Shown here one piece after another: positions 50,511-59,803 of a stretch of 64,000 nt of DNA. The translations under genes were made by a program, and so were the position numbers. Below the pieces are notes generated by a model. The model was not told the origin of the DNA, made no database searches, and worked only from the letters and a program-made list of their open reading frames with translations. The DNA comes from Aliihoeflea sp. 2WW (GTDB lineage: Bacteria > Pseudomonadota > Alphaproteobacteria > Rhizobiales > Rhizobiaceae), in NCBI RefSeq assembly GCF_000497755.1, contig NZ_AYOD01000015.1, positions 219,264-283,263 of the forward strand. The letters are read 5' to 3'. Each line of letters starts with the position of its first letter. Position 1 is the first letter of the stretch.

Positions 50511-51599
50511 TCAACCGGCGATGAGCTCCGTCCACTTCTGATTCAGGAAGTCGTCCCGAGTCTGGTAGAGATCGTAGCGCGGGATGATCGGATCGATGTC
50601 CGACGACACGGCGGCGAATTCCTCGTCCGTGAGCTGGGTCAGTTCGCGCTTGATCGTCGGCGCGGTGCCGACCTTCTGCGACATCAGCGTCTGTGTTTCG
50701 GCGCGCGTCATATAGTCGATGAACACATGCGCTTCCTCGGCCTTCTGCGACGCGCGGGACAGCGCCCACGAGCCCGAATCCAGGATGCCGCCTTCTTCGG
50801 GGAAGGTCGAGCGAACCGGGTTGCCGTCGGCGGCTGCAAGGCCGGTGACGTCGTGGTAGTACTGGCCCATCGGGATTTCGCCCGACTTCAGCGCCTGCTC
50901 GAACTGCGCCTCGTCGCGATACCAAAGCCGCACATTCGGCTTTACCTCGGCGAGCTTCTGGAACACTTCCTCCAGCCCCTCGTCGGTGCTGAGATGGTCG
51001 GTGCCGCCGAAGAACGTCTTGGCGGTGACTTCCAGGAGGAAAGAGTTGGAGACGAGCGCGAGCAGGCCGAGACGATCGGCATTCGCCGGGTCCCACAGCG
51101 CCTGCCATGAGGTCGGTGCCTCGGGATAGACGTCGGTGTTGGTCACGAGCGTGATGTACCAAGCCACGGCGCCAATGCCGCAGACGCGGCCGTCCGGATA
51201 TTTGTTGACCGAGCGATCGAGCAGATTGTCGGCATTCGAGATCTTGGCGAGGTCGAGCGGCTGCCAGAGCTCGCTCGCCTGCCCCTTCAGCATGGCGACC
51301 TGCGCCATCATCGACAGGTCGGCCGGCGCCTGGTTGGCGCGCGCGGCCTGCTCGAGCTGCACCAGCCACGCCTCGCCGGTCGGCTCCGCGATGGATTCGA
51401 CCGCGATGCCGGTTTCCTCGGTGAAGGCCGGGAAGATGTGCGTGTCGAACGATTCCTTGAAATAGCCGCCATAGACGCCGACCTTGATCGAGCGGTCCTG
51501 CGCCCGAAGGATCGAGGGCATGGCAAGCATGCCGGCCGTCATCGCCGTGCCGGCGAGCACCGTGCGCCGGCTCACATTGGTGGTCAGAAACTTCTTCAT
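50511..51599 (-). CDS. ABC transporter substrate-binding protein, polyamine type, Tat-exported
   Basis: A 362-residue periplasmic binding protein. The N terminus MKKFLTTNVSRRTVLAGTAM carries a twin-arginine (SRRTVLAG) Tat signal. PotD-like fold pieces include LGLLALVSNSFLLEVT and the late YDLYQTRDDFLNQKW. It should bind a polyamine, guanidino or related cation. It is first in the transport gene run, after the ureohydrolase gene and a 71-base gap. Confidence 0.88.
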   Translation of the reverse strand: MKKFLTTNVSRRTVLAGTAMTAGMLAMPSILRAQDRSIKVGVYGGYFKESFDTHIFPAFTEETGIAVESIAEPTGEAWLVQLEQAARANQAPADLSMMAQVAMLKGQASELWQPLDLAKISNADNLLDRSVNKYPDGRVCGIGAVAWYITLVTNTDVYPEAPTSWQALWDPANADRLGLLALVSNSFLLEVTAKTFFGGTDHLSTDEGLEEVFQKLAEVKPNVRLWYRDEAQFEQALKSGEIPMGQYYHDVTGLAAADGNPVRSTFPEEGGILDSGSWALSRASQKAEEAHVFIDYMTRAETQTLMSQKVGTAPTIKRELTQLTDEEFAAVSSDIDPIIPRYDLYQTRDDFLNQKWTELIAG

Positions 51600-51670
51600 C
51601 GTCGTTCCTCTTATGTGGCCTTTGCGGCCGTTCCCTTGTTCCCGAAAAGCTTGTCGGTGGTGCAGACCGC

Positions 51671-52726
51671 TCAGGCCCGAATGATGGATGGACTGAACAC
51701 CATCAGGCTCAATATTTCAAACAGCACCTGTGCTCCCGCATGGGCAGTGTTGGTCGTCGAATCATATTGCGGCGCGACCTCGACCACGTCGCCGCCGACG
51801 AGATCGACGCCCTTCAGGCCGCGCAGGAGTTCCAGCACCTCGCGCGTCGTCAGCCCGCCCACTTCCGGCGTGCCGGTTCCGGGCGCGAAGGAGGGGTCGA
51901 GGCTGTCGATGTCGAAGGAGAGGTAGGTCGGCCCGTCGCCGACGATCGCGCGCGCCTTTTCGATGATCGCGGGGATGCCGAGCCGGTCGACCTCCTCGGC
52001 ATGGATCACCGTCATGCCGCTCTCGTAGGAGAACTCCCACAGATATTCGGCCGAGCCGCGAATGCCGATCTGGATCGTCCGCGTCGGGTCGAGCACACCG
52101 TCGAGCACCGCATTGCGGAACGGCCCGCCATGGTGGAACTTCGTCTGGTCGAACGATCCGCTCGTGTCGCAATGCGCGTCGATATGGATCAGGCCGACGG
52201 GCCGGTCGCGGCCGACCGCCTTCAGAATCGGATGGGTGATAGAATGGTCGCCGCCGACGCCGAGCGGCACGACGCCCGCATCCACCATGCGCGTCACATG
52301 CGCCTCGATGTCGTCATGGCTCTGCTCCAGCCGGTAACGGCTGGCGAACGGCACGTCGCCGATATCGGCCACGCGCAGTTCCTGCACGGGCGCGCATTCG
52401 AGGACGTGATTGTAAGGCCCGATCCGTTCGATGGTGCGCAGCGCGCGCGGCCCGAAACGCGAGCCGTTGCGGTTGGTGACACCCAAATCCATCGGCACGC
52501 CGTAAATGCCGACCTGCAGATCGCCGAAATCAGGCGCGGCGGGATCGATCGCGAGGTGCGGCGCAGTGAGGAACGTGGGCATCCCGGCATAGGGCGCCAG
52601 CCGCGTGCCGGATTTGGAGAAGATCTTCTCGGCAACCTTGCGAAAGCGCGGGTCGGCGATATCGCCGCCGGTGCCGTCCGCGAACTTGTCGCGCAAGGCT
52701 TCGAGTTTCGCCTGGTCCCAGCCCAT
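51671..52726 (-). CDS. agmatinase-family ureohydrolase (agmatinase/guanidinopropionase/guanidinobutyrase)
   Basis: A 351-residue arginase-superfamily enzyme. Metal ligands are His161 (VGGDHSITH), Asp183/His185/Asp187 (IHIDAHCDT) and the aspartates of SFDIDSLDP (about 278-280). It removes urea from a guanidino substrate such as agmatine, 3-guanidinopropionate or 4-guanidinobutyrate. The sequence does not decide which. An upstream in-frame start adds about 47 residues of poor composition and is rejected. It is divergent from a LysR regulator and next to a polyamine-type importer. Confidence 0.9.
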   Translation of the reverse strand: MGWDQAKLEALRDKFADGTGGDIADPRFRKVAEKIFSKSGTRLAPYAGMPTFLTAPHLAIDPAAPDFGDLQVGIYGVPMDLGVTNRNGSRFGPRALRTIERIGPYNHVLECAPVQELRVADIGDVPFASRYRLEQSHDDIEAHVTRMVDAGVVPLGVGGDHSITHPILKAVGRDRPVGLIHIDAHCDTSGSFDQTKFHHGGPFRNAVLDGVLDPTRTIQIGIRGSAEYLWEFSYESGMTVIHAEEVDRLGIPAIIEKARAIVGDGPTYLSFDIDSLDPSFAPGTGTPEVGGLTTREVLELLRGLKGVDLVGGDVVEVAPQYDSTTNTAHAGAQVLFEILSLMVFSPSIIRA

Positions 52727-52794
52727 TGCCTGCTCCTTGGTCGCTGACGCGTGCCGCATAATGTTTTGGCAGATCGAATTGTTGAGCCAGTGCC

Positions 52795-52808
52795 ATTGAA
52801 AATGCAAT
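52795..52808. promoter_or_regulatory. candidate LysR-type operator between ureohydrolase and regulator genes
   Basis: ATTGAAAATGCAAT is a short inverted repeat (ATTG, six bases, CAAT) in the 104-base divergent region between the ureohydrolase and LysR genes, where an LTTR would bind. It is a motif match only. Confidence 0.35.
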
Positions 52809-52830
52809 TGATATTGTTGTAGCTCTTGCT

Positions 52831-53850
52831 GTGAGCTTTCTTCACATCGGAAATCGACGCTTGGCACCCCGCCTGCCCCCGCTCAACCCCTTGCGCGCCT
52901 TCGAGGCAGCGGCCCGACACGGCTCGCTGACCAAGGCTGCGGCGGAGCTTTCAGTCACGCACGGCGCGGTCAGCCACCAGATCAGGGCGCTCGAATCCGC
53001 GCTCGACGTGCAGCTCTTCGAGCGCGGCGGCCAGCGCCTGAAGCTCACCGCGCACGGCGCCGAGCTGCTGCCCTCCGTCTCCACCGCCTTCGCCGAGATC
53101 GCCGGCGCGACCGCGCGACTGACGCGCCCGTCCAGCGCCGGCGCGCTGTCGGTCACTTGCGTCCCCGCGCTCTTGTCCTTCTGGCTCCTGCCGCGCCTGT
53201 CCTCGTTCACCGCGCGCTTTCCCGACATCCGCCTGACCTTGGACGCCGCCAACGACCCGGATCTGATCCATTCCGCCGGCATCGACATCTGCGTCCTTTA
53301 CGGCGACGGCAACTGGACCGACTGCTGGTCGCGCCGGCTGACCGGGCTCGACCTCTTCCCGGTCGTTTCGCCCTCGCTCATCAACAACCGGCCGATCCGC
53401 ACCATCCGCGACATGAAGGAGCACATCCTGCTCCACGCCGATGACGGCCGCGAATGGCACACCTGGCTCTCCGCCGCCGACGCGCTCGACCTGAAGCGCA
53501 ATGCCCAGCACCACATGTGCGATGCGCGCCTTGCCATCGAGGCCGCGATCCACGGCTACGGCGTGGCGCTCGGCGACACAGTGACGGCGAGCCGCTTCCT
53601 CGCCTCCGGCCAGCTCGTCGCGCCGTTCAACCTCGCCGTGCCGGCCGTCGATGCGTTCCATATCGCCTGCCGTTCGGATCTGCGCTCCGCGCCGGTGGTG
53701 CAGGTCTTCATCGACTGGCTGACGAGCGAATTTGCCGATATGAACGCGCGCGCCGAGCCGCAGACGACCGCCCGCCGCGCCATTCGTCGTTCCACCCCCG
53801 CCCAGCGCAAGGCACCGGCGCGAAAAGCCGCCAAGTCCCGCAAGTCCTGA
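52831..53850 (+). CDS. LysR-type transcriptional regulator (GcvA-like)
   Basis: A 339-residue LTTR. The N-terminal winged helix contains LRAFEAAARHGSLTKAAAEL and VSHQIRALESALDVQLFE, and the effector domain is in the C terminus. The arginine/alanine-rich tail (RAEPQTTARRAIRRS) is unusual and probably disordered. The start is GTG. It is divergent from the ureohydrolase and upstream of an aminotransferase, so likely controls this locus. Confidence 0.9.
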   Translation: MSFLHIGNRRLAPRLPPLNPLRAFEAAARHGSLTKAAAELSVTHGAVSHQIRALESALDVQLFERGGQRLKLTAHGAELLPSVSTAFAEIAGATARLTRPSSAGALSVTCVPALLSFWLLPRLSSFTARFPDIRLTLDAANDPDLIHSAGIDICVLYGDGNWTDCWSRRLTGLDLFPVVSPSLINNRPIRTIRDMKEHILLHADDGREWHTWLSAADALDLKRNAQHHMCDARLAIEAAIHGYGVALGDTVTASRFLASGQLVAPFNLAVPAVDAFHIACRSDLRSAPVVQVFIDWLTSEFADMNARAEPQTTARRAIRRSTPAQRKAPARKAAKSRKS

Positions 53851-53863
53851 GACCAGACCCCGC

Positions 53864-55036
53864 ATGATGAGACCGCGCCTCAATCCGCTGATCGCCAGCC
53901 TGTCGGCTCCACCGATCCCCGCCGTCCAGGCCTGGGGCCGCGCCTATGACGGTCGCCTCGGCCCGCTGGTCGACCTTTCCCAGGCCGTGCCCGGCTACCC
54001 GCCAGAACCGCGCATGCTGAATTGGCTCGCCGAAGCCGCCGGCTCAGTCGCCGCCTGCGGCTACGGCCCGATCGAGGGCGAGGACGAATTGCGCGCAAGC
54101 TACGCCGCGCATCAGGCCGCGCTCTACGGCGCGCCGATCGCCGCCGAGAATATCCATATCACCTCGGGCTGCAATCAGGCCTTCGTCACCGCCGCCATGG
54201 CGGTCGCCGGCGTTGGCGATGCGATCCTGATGACCAACCCCTGCTACTTCAATCACGAGACGACGCTGGAAATGCTCGGCATCGCGCCGCGCTATGTCCG
54301 TTGCCACGCCGAAGACAGTTTCCTGCCGAGGCTCGAGGACGTCGCCGCCGCGATCACGCCGGACATCCGCGCGCTTGCCATCGTCACGCCGAACAATCCC
54401 ACCGGCGCGATCTACCCGCCCTCGCTCCTCGCCGACCTCCTGGCGCTCTGCCGCGACCGTGGCATCTGGCTGATCCTCGACGAGACCTATCGTGACTTCC
54501 TGCCGCTCGGCACTGCCCGCCCGCACGAGCTTTTTTCCGAGCCGCTGTGGCAGGACAATTTGATCGGCCTTTATTCCTTCTCCAAATCCTTCTGCATTCC
54601 CGGCCACCGCCTCGGCGCCGTCACCGCCTCGCCGCAGATGGTCGATGCCATCGCCCGGATCATGGACAACGTCCAGATCTGCGCCCCGCGCGCCCCGCAG
54701 ATCGCGGTCGCCGCGGCCATCGCGCCGCTCGCTGCCTGGCGCGAGGACAACCGCGCCGAAATCGCCCACCGCGCCGACGCCTTGCGCGCGGCGCTCGACG
54801 GCGCCAACGGCTGGACCCTCGACGCGATCGGCGCCTATTTCGCGTTCCTGCGCCATCCCTTCGACGGCGAAAGCTCGACCCGCATCTCCGAACGCCTCGC
54901 CCGCGAAGCCGGCATCGTCACCATCCCCGGCGCCTTCTTCGGCCCCGGCAACGACCGGCATCTGCGCGTGGCGTTCGCCAATGCGACGGCGGATGTGTTG
55001 ACGACGCTGCCGGAGAGGTTGCGGGCGATAGCCTGA
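53864..55036 (+). CDS. PLP-dependent aminotransferase, class I/II
   Basis: A 390-residue fold-type I aminotransferase. PLP lysine is in YSFSKSFCIPGHRLG, and other core pieces are IVTPNNPTGAIY, LDETYRDF and RVAFANATADV. It would transaminate an amino acid or omega-amino acid. It begins 13 bases after the LysR gene and is probably co-transcribed. The amino donor is unknown, but the ureohydrolase nearby would release an amine that could be its substrate. Confidence 0.9.
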   Translation: MMRPRLNPLIASLSAPPIPAVQAWGRAYDGRLGPLVDLSQAVPGYPPEPRMLNWLAEAAGSVAACGYGPIEGEDELRASYAAHQAALYGAPIAAENIHITSGCNQAFVTAAMAVAGVGDAILMTNPCYFNHETTLEMLGIAPRYVRCHAEDSFLPRLEDVAAAITPDIRALAIVTPNNPTGAIYPPSLLADLLALCRDRGIWLILDETYRDFLPLGTARPHELFSEPLWQDNLIGLYSFSKSFCIPGHRLGAVTASPQMVDAIARIMDNVQICAPRAPQIAVAAAIAPLAAWREDNRAEIAHRADALRAALDGANGWTLDAIGAYFAFLRHPFDGESSTRISERLAREAGIVTIPGAFFGPGNDRHLRVAFANATADVLTTLPERLRAIA

Positions 55037-55055
55037 AGCGTTGACGCTCCACGTT

Positions 55056-55122
55056 GCCCCCTCTGTCCTGCCGGACAATCTCCCCCCTCGCGGGGGAGAT
55101 GTCCGGCAGGACAGAGGGGGGC
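55056..55122. repeat. intergenic inverted repeat, type B, copy 3
   Basis: Arms GCCCCCTCTGTCCTGCCG and the near-complement CGGCAGGACAGAGGGGGGC enclose an inner CTCCCCC/GGGGGAG hairpin. Same family as the elements at 30732 and 46272. It lies between the convergent aminotransferase and LysR genes. Confidence 0.88.
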
Positions 55123-55137
55123 GCGACAAAGCGCAAT

Positions 55138-56019
55138 CTACGCGAAAAGCCCCCGATCCCTCTCCACCGCTTGCGCAATAAACCCCGCCACCGCCTGTAT
55201 CCGCCGCACCGGCCGCACCGATTCGTGATAGACCAGCCAATACGCCCGCCGGATCGGCTTGATCGCTTCCACCAGCACCAGTTCCGGATGCTTGCGCGCG
55301 ATGAATGAGTGCAAAATCCCAACCCCGGCGCCGGCCCGCACCGCCTCCACCTGCCCCAGCGCCGACGACACCGAGAACCGCGCTTCCCATTGCGGATGAA
55401 ATTGCCGCGCATAGTCGAGCGACGGGCTGACGATCAGGTCGGGCACGTAGCCGATCAGCCGGTGCTTCAGGAGATCGTCGGTCGATTGCGGCAGGCCGTG
55501 CGCCTCCACGTAGTCACGCGAGGCGTAGATGGCGAGCGTGTAGTCGACGAGCTTGGCCGCCACCAGCCGCCCCTCCGTCGGGCGGTCGACGGTGATCGCG
55601 ATATCCGCCTCGTGCCGCGACAGCGAGAACGAGCGCGGCACCGGCACGAGTTGCAGATCGAGGTCGGCATGAAGCGCGGAGAATTCCGGCAGCCGCCCGG
55701 CCAGATAGGCGACGCCGAATCCATCCGGCGCGCCGATCCGCACCGTGCCCGAAAGCGTCGCCCCCTCGCCCGCGACTTCCGAGCGCGCGGCGATCATGTC
55801 CGCCTCCATGCGCTCGGCCACCTGCAAAAAGCGCTCGCCCTCCGGCGTCAGTTCGCAGCCCGTCGTCAGCCGGTTGAGAAGCTTCGCTCCGAGCGCGGAT
55901 TCCAGTGCCACCATGCGCCGCGAAACGGTCGCGTGGTTGAGCCCGAGCCGCTTGCCCGCCCCCAGGATCTGCCCCGAGCGCGCCACCGCCAGAAACACGC
56001 GCATGTCGTCCCAGTTCAT
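55138..56019 (-). CDS. LysR-type transcriptional regulator
   Basis: A 293-residue LTTR with helix-turn-helix in MNWDDMRVFLAVARSGQILG and LNHATVSRRMVALESAL, and a substrate-binding C-terminal half. It is divergent from mmsA with 160 bases between the starts, the usual arrangement for a regulator of the adjacent dehydrogenase. A palindromic candidate operator is in that space. Confidence 0.92.
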   Translation of the reverse strand: MNWDDMRVFLAVARSGQILGAGKRLGLNHATVSRRMVALESALGAKLLNRLTTGCELTPEGERFLQVAERMEADMIAARSEVAGEGATLSGTVRIGAPDGFGVAYLAGRLPEFSALHADLDLQLVPVPRSFSLSRHEADIAITVDRPTEGRLVAAKLVDYTLAIYASRDYVEAHGLPQSTDDLLKHRLIGYVPDLIVSPSLDYARQFHPQWEARFSVSSALGQVEAVRAGAGVGILHSFIARKHPELVLVEAIKPIRRAYWLVYHESVRPVRRIQAVAGFIAQAVERDRGLFA

Positions 56020-56052
56020 GGAAATCTCCTACCCTTCCTCTCCATACCGCGT

Positions 56053-56068
56053 TGCACCATTTCGTGCA
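56053..56068. promoter_or_regulatory. candidate LysR operator upstream of mmsA
   Basis: TGCACCATTTCGTGCA has arms TGCAC and GTGCA with a six-base spacer, in the divergent region between the LysR gene and mmsA. The T-N11-A layout fits LTTR boxes. Confidence 0.5.
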
Positions 56069-56179
56069 CCTTCTTTCTCGCTCATCGATCCTTGCACAGC
56101 GGCTTGCCCCCACTTGGCGTTGCATTGCAGCTGCCATGCGCAGAAGATGCGGCCAAACCGATAAGCTAGGGAGATCCTC

Positions 56180-57676
56180 ATGATCGAGGTCGGACATTTC
56201 ATCGGCGGCAAGCGCGTCGCCGGCAAGAGCGGTCGCACCGCTGACATCATGCAGCCGATGGACGGCTCGGTACGCGGCAAGGTCGCGCTCGCCTCGCGCG
56301 AGGAACTGCGCGAAGCGGTCGAAAACGCCAAGCAGGCACAGATCGGCTGGGCTGCGACCAACCCGCAGCGCCGCGTGCGCGTCCTGATGAAGTTCCTCGA
56401 CCTGGTCCAGAACGAGTATGACGAACTCGCCGAAATGCTTGCCCGCGAGCACGGCAAGACCATCCCCGACGCCAAGGGCGACATCCAGCGCGGTCTCGAA
56501 GTGATCGAGGTCTGCATCGGCGCCCCGCACCTGATGAAGGGCGAATACACCGACGGCGCGGGCCCCGGCATCGATGTCTATTCGCTGCGCCAGCCGCTCG
56601 GCGTCGTCGCCGGCATCACCCCCTTCAACTTCCCGGCCATGATCCCGCTGTGGAAGATCGGCCCGGCCATTTCCGCCGGCAATTCTTTCATCCTGAAGCC
56701 GTCCGAGCGCGATCCGTCCGTGCCGATGCGCATCGCCGAACTCTTCATCGAGGCGGGCCTTCCGGCCGGCGTCCTCAACGTCGTCAATGGCGGCAAGGAA
56801 GTCGTGGATGGCATTCTCGACGATCCGGACATCAAGGCCGTCGGCTTCGTCGGCTCGACGCCGATCGCGCAGTACATCTATTCGCGCGCGACCGCGAACG
56901 GCAAGCGCGCCCAGTGCTTCGGCGGCGCCAAGAACCACATGATCATCATGCCCGATGCCGACATGGACCAGACGGTCGACGCCCTGATCGGCGCCGGCTA
57001 CGGCTCGGCCGGCGAGCGCTGCATGGCGATCTCGGTCGCCGTCCCGGTCGGCAAGGAAACCGCCGACCGTCTCGTCGAAAAGCTGATCCCGCGCGTCGAG
57101 GCGCTGAAGATCGGCTCCTCGCTCGACGCCTCGGCCGATTTCGGACCGGTGGTGACGGCGGAAGCCCTCTCGCGCATAAAGTCCTATGTCGATGGCGGCG
57201 TGAAGGAAGGCGCCGACCTCGTCGTCGACGGCCGCGACTTCAAGATGCAGGGCTACGAGAATGGCTACTATATGGCCGGCTGCCTGTTCGACAACGTCAC
57301 GCCGGACATGAAGATCTACAAGGAAGAGATCTTCGGCCCGGTCCTCTCCATCGTGCGCGCCAACACCTATGAGGACGCGCTGCGCCTGCCGAACGAGCAT
57401 GAATACGGAAACGGCGTTTCGATCTTCACCCGCGACGGCGACGCCGCCCGCGACTTCGCCGCCCGCGTCCAGGTCGGCATGGTCGGCGTCAACGTGCCGA
57501 TCCCGGTCCCGATCGCCTACTACACCTTCGGCGGCTGGAAGGCCTCCGGCTTCGGCGACCTGAACCAGCACGGCCCCGACGCCTTCCGCTTCTACACCAA
57601 GACCAAGACCGTCACCTCCCGCTGGCCCTCCGGCATCAAGGACGGCGCGGAATTCGTCATCCCGACGATGAACTGA
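56180..57676 (+). CDS. mmsA: CoA-acylating methylmalonate-semialdehyde dehydrogenase
   Basis: A 498-residue aldehyde dehydrogenase of the MmsA/IolA group. Catalytic Cys281 is in GSAGERCMAISVAV. The motifs GAKNHMIIMPDAD and PFNFPAMIPLWKIGPAIS match CoA-dependent members. It converts methylmalonate or malonate semialdehyde to propionyl- or acetyl-CoA, as in valine, inositol, thymine and beta-alanine breakdown. The divergent LysR probably regulates it. Confidence 0.93.
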   Translation: MIEVGHFIGGKRVAGKSGRTADIMQPMDGSVRGKVALASREELREAVENAKQAQIGWAATNPQRRVRVLMKFLDLVQNEYDELAEMLAREHGKTIPDAKGDIQRGLEVIEVCIGAPHLMKGEYTDGAGPGIDVYSLRQPLGVVAGITPFNFPAMIPLWKIGPAISAGNSFILKPSERDPSVPMRIAELFIEAGLPAGVLNVVNGGKEVVDGILDDPDIKAVGFVGSTPIAQYIYSRATANGKRAQCFGGAKNHMIIMPDADMDQTVDALIGAGYGSAGERCMAISVAVPVGKETADRLVEKLIPRVEALKIGSSLDASADFGPVVTAEALSRIKSYVDGGVKEGADLVVDGRDFKMQGYENGYYMAGCLFDNVTPDMKIYKEEIFGPVLSIVRANTYEDALRLPNEHEYGNGVSIFTRDGDAARDFAARVQVGMVGVNVPIPVPIAYYTFGGWKASGFGDLNQHGPDAFRFYTKTKTVTSRWPSGIKDGAEFVIPTMN

Positions 57677-57736
57677 GACTGGGCAGAGACTTTTTCTCCG
57701 CTTGAAGCTCGGTTGACGTGAAGGCGCTATGCCGAC

Positions 57737-57898
57737 GTCCCCCTCCTCCTTGTGGGGAGGGGTAAGGGGTGGGGGTGCGGCGCAGCCCTCGACCTTGTTG
57801 CACGACTCTGCCCGATATCGAACGGGTCCAGCCCGACGATAAAGGGCAGGATCATATTGGACCCCCACCCTTTATCCCTCCCCACAAGGGGGAGGGAG
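57737..57898. repeat. intergenic inverted repeat, type C, copy 1
   Basis: Arms of about 38 bases at 57737-57776 and 57861-57898 (CCCCACCCTTTATCCCTCC family and its reverse complement) are separated by 84 bases. The right arm is identical to the sequence at 63963-64000. The surrounding 457-base gap (57677-58133) has no gene. Beyond the repeat it holds AT-richer sequence up to the next ribosome-binding site. Confidence 0.85.
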
Positions 57899-58133
57899 TC
57901 GCGATCGTCGTGCGTCCTCGTCCATGTGAAGCCTGGCTGTTCCCATTCGCACTGCCGCGAAAAGCGGCACGCCCACACATTACGCAACGTCACAGACTCG
58001 TGATGGAACGGATACACTTCCTAAACCCTTGTTCCCCCGAAGCCGCCGAGGGTGGCCAAAGATTTTCCGGGTCGGGCAGGGCAGTTTTGTAAATCGTCTT
58101 TCCCCGCTGGCCGAAACGCAGGAGGTGCTTCCA

Positions 58134-58520
58134 ATGGCACGCACAGCCCTTATCGTCTCAGCGGCGGCAGCAGCGATGGTCCTGACTGCACTTCCCTTTG
58201 CTTCGGCCACCAGCCCGAATGCCGACATGGCGGCGATCCAGCCCGAGGCCCCGGCGGTCGAGACGCCGGCCCTCAACGCCAACATGCTGTCGATGAACAT
58301 GTGCTCCGAGCGCGCCAACATCGTCACCGAACTCGAGCAGCACTTCAACGAAAGCGCGACGGCCGTCGGCATGGTCGACAACAGCGCGGTCGTCGAGGTC
58401 TTCGTGTCCGACAGCGGCTCGTGGACGATTCTTGCCACCGGCACGGACGGAAAGAGCTGCATCATCTCGGCCGGCGAAGGCTGGGAATCGACGCAGATGG
58501 TTCGCGGCGCCGACGCCTGA
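58134..58520 (+). CDS. small exported protein of unknown function
   Basis: A 128-residue protein preceded by AGGAGGTGCTTCCA. The signal peptide MARTALIVSAAAAAMVLTAL is followed by a short mature chain with two cysteines (NMCSERA and KSCIIS) that could form a disulfide. The family is unrecognised. Alternative starts upstream add non-hydrophobic sequence and are rejected. It stands alone before a strong terminator. Confidence 0.75.
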   Translation: MARTALIVSAAAAAMVLTALPFASATSPNADMAAIQPEAPAVETPALNANMLSMNMCSERANIVTELEQHFNESATAVGMVDNSAVVEVFVSDSGSWTILATGTDGKSCIISAGEGWESTQMVRGADA

Positions 58521-58546
58521 TCAAAATCCAACGCAACGCAGGCAAC

Positions 58547-58574
58547 AAAAAAGCCGGGCATTGCCCGGCTTTTT
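58547..58574. terminator. bidirectional Rho-independent terminator
   Basis: The stem GCCGGGCA/TGCCCGGC is flanked by A and T tracts, between convergent genes (small exported protein and rpmF). Confidence 0.92.
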
Positions 58575-58593
58575 CACGTCTCGTCGAAAGGCC

Positions 58594-58776
58594 TCAGCCT
58601 TCCTTGGGCGTCAGCACCTGACGGCCGCGATACATGCCCGTCTTCAGGTCGATGTGGTGCGGGCGGCGCATTTCGCCGGAATTCTTGTCTTCGGTGAAGG
58701 TCGGGGACTTCAGCGCATCGGCCGAGCGGCGCATGCCGCGCTTCGAAGGCGAAGTTTTCCTTTTAGGTACAGCCAT
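58594..58776 (-). CDS. rpmF: 50S ribosomal protein L32, cysteine-free form
   Basis: A 60-residue L32 ([20 protein letters not shown]). The zinc-ribbon cysteines of other L32 are replaced ([15 protein letters not shown]). This is the usual form in Hyphomicrobiales. It is convergent with the exported protein gene and followed by a terminator. Confidence 0.96.
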   Translation of the reverse strand: MAVPKRKTSPSKRGMRRSADALKSPTFTEDKNSGEMRRPHHIDLKTGMYRGRQVLTPKEG

Positions 58777-58915
58777 GGTCTTGCTCCGGTATCGATCAAT
58801 GACCTGCGCAACCCCAATGGGGCCTGCAACGGGCCTAATTCTGCGAAAGGTTGCGGTGCCTATACACGCCGGCAGTCGGGTTGACCAGACTCAGGGCTCG
58901 AATTTTTTCAGGCGG

Positions 58916-59677
58916 TCACCGCAGGCAGCCGACATAAGCCCCCGCCTGGTTCGCGCGCGCCTCGATCGTTCCCGCCAAGCGCGAGAGCCCCTGCCCCGGA
59001 TTGGCCGGGTCGCGGTTCAGCGGGTTGGGCAGCGCGACGGCCAAAAGCGCCGCCTGCCGCGAACTCAGCTCGCGCGCGGAGCGTCCGAAATGATGCTGCG
59101 CCGCAGCCTCCACGCCATAGATGTTCGGCCCCCACTCGGCGATGTTCAAATAGATTTCCATGATCCGCCGCTTCGGAAGCACCGCGTCGAGATAGAGCGA
59201 CAGCGGCACCTCGATGCCTTTGCGGATCATCGAGCGGCCATGCCAGAGATAGAGGTTCTTGGCCGTCTGCATGGTGATGGTCGAGGCGCCGCGCGTGCGC
59301 TCGCCCGACATCGCATCCTCGATGACAGCGTTGAGCGCCGGCCAGTCGACGCCCCGATGGGCGCAGAACTGACCGTCCTCCGACATCATCACCGAATGGA
59401 CGATGGCCGTTCCCATCTGGTCGATCGGCACCCAGCGCCGGTCGTAGCCCTGAAGCGTGACGGCATCGCGGATCATCAAGGTGGACGGCGCCGGCACGGC
59501 CGGCAGGCGGTAGAGCAGCGTCAGCACGAGCGGCAGCACGGCCAGGAGCCCAAGCGCGAGCGCGACGCGCCCGACCCAGCGCCAGCCCGAGCGGCGCTTG
59601 CGGCGCGGCCTCAACAGCGCCAACGCTTCCGGCCTCTCGGTCCTGCGCGGTTCGACCTCGATTGCAGGCTCGTCCAC
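58916..59677 (-). CDS. mtgA: monofunctional biosynthetic peptidoglycan transglycosylase
   Basis: A 253-residue GT51 enzyme with an N-terminal membrane anchor (about 34-55). The catalytic block [18 protein letters not shown] contains the active-site glutamate, followed by [16 protein letters not shown] and [20 protein letters not shown]. It polymerises lipid II glycan strands. Divergent from ispA. Confidence 0.94.
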   Translation of the reverse strand: MDEPAIEVEPRRTERPEALALLRPRRKRRSGWRWVGRVALALGLLAVLPLVLTLLYRLPAVPAPSTLMIRDAVTLQGYDRRWVPIDQMGTAIVHSVMMSEDGQFCAHRGVDWPALNAVIEDAMSGERTRGASTITMQTAKNLYLWHGRSMIRKGIEVPLSLYLDAVLPKRRIMEIYLNIAEWGPNIYGVEAAAQHHFGRSARELSSRQAALLAVALPNPLNRDPANPGQGLSRLAGTIEARANQAGAYVGCLR

Positions 59678-59803
59678 CCGTCTCTTCCATGTTCCGACAC
59701 GTCCACCCGTCTAGCGGCTCCCGCGTCCCCCCGCGCAATCGCGGCCGGTCGTCATGCGCCGATATCGCTTGACCGGACGGGCGGCAGAGGCGATTGCCAG
59801 ACC

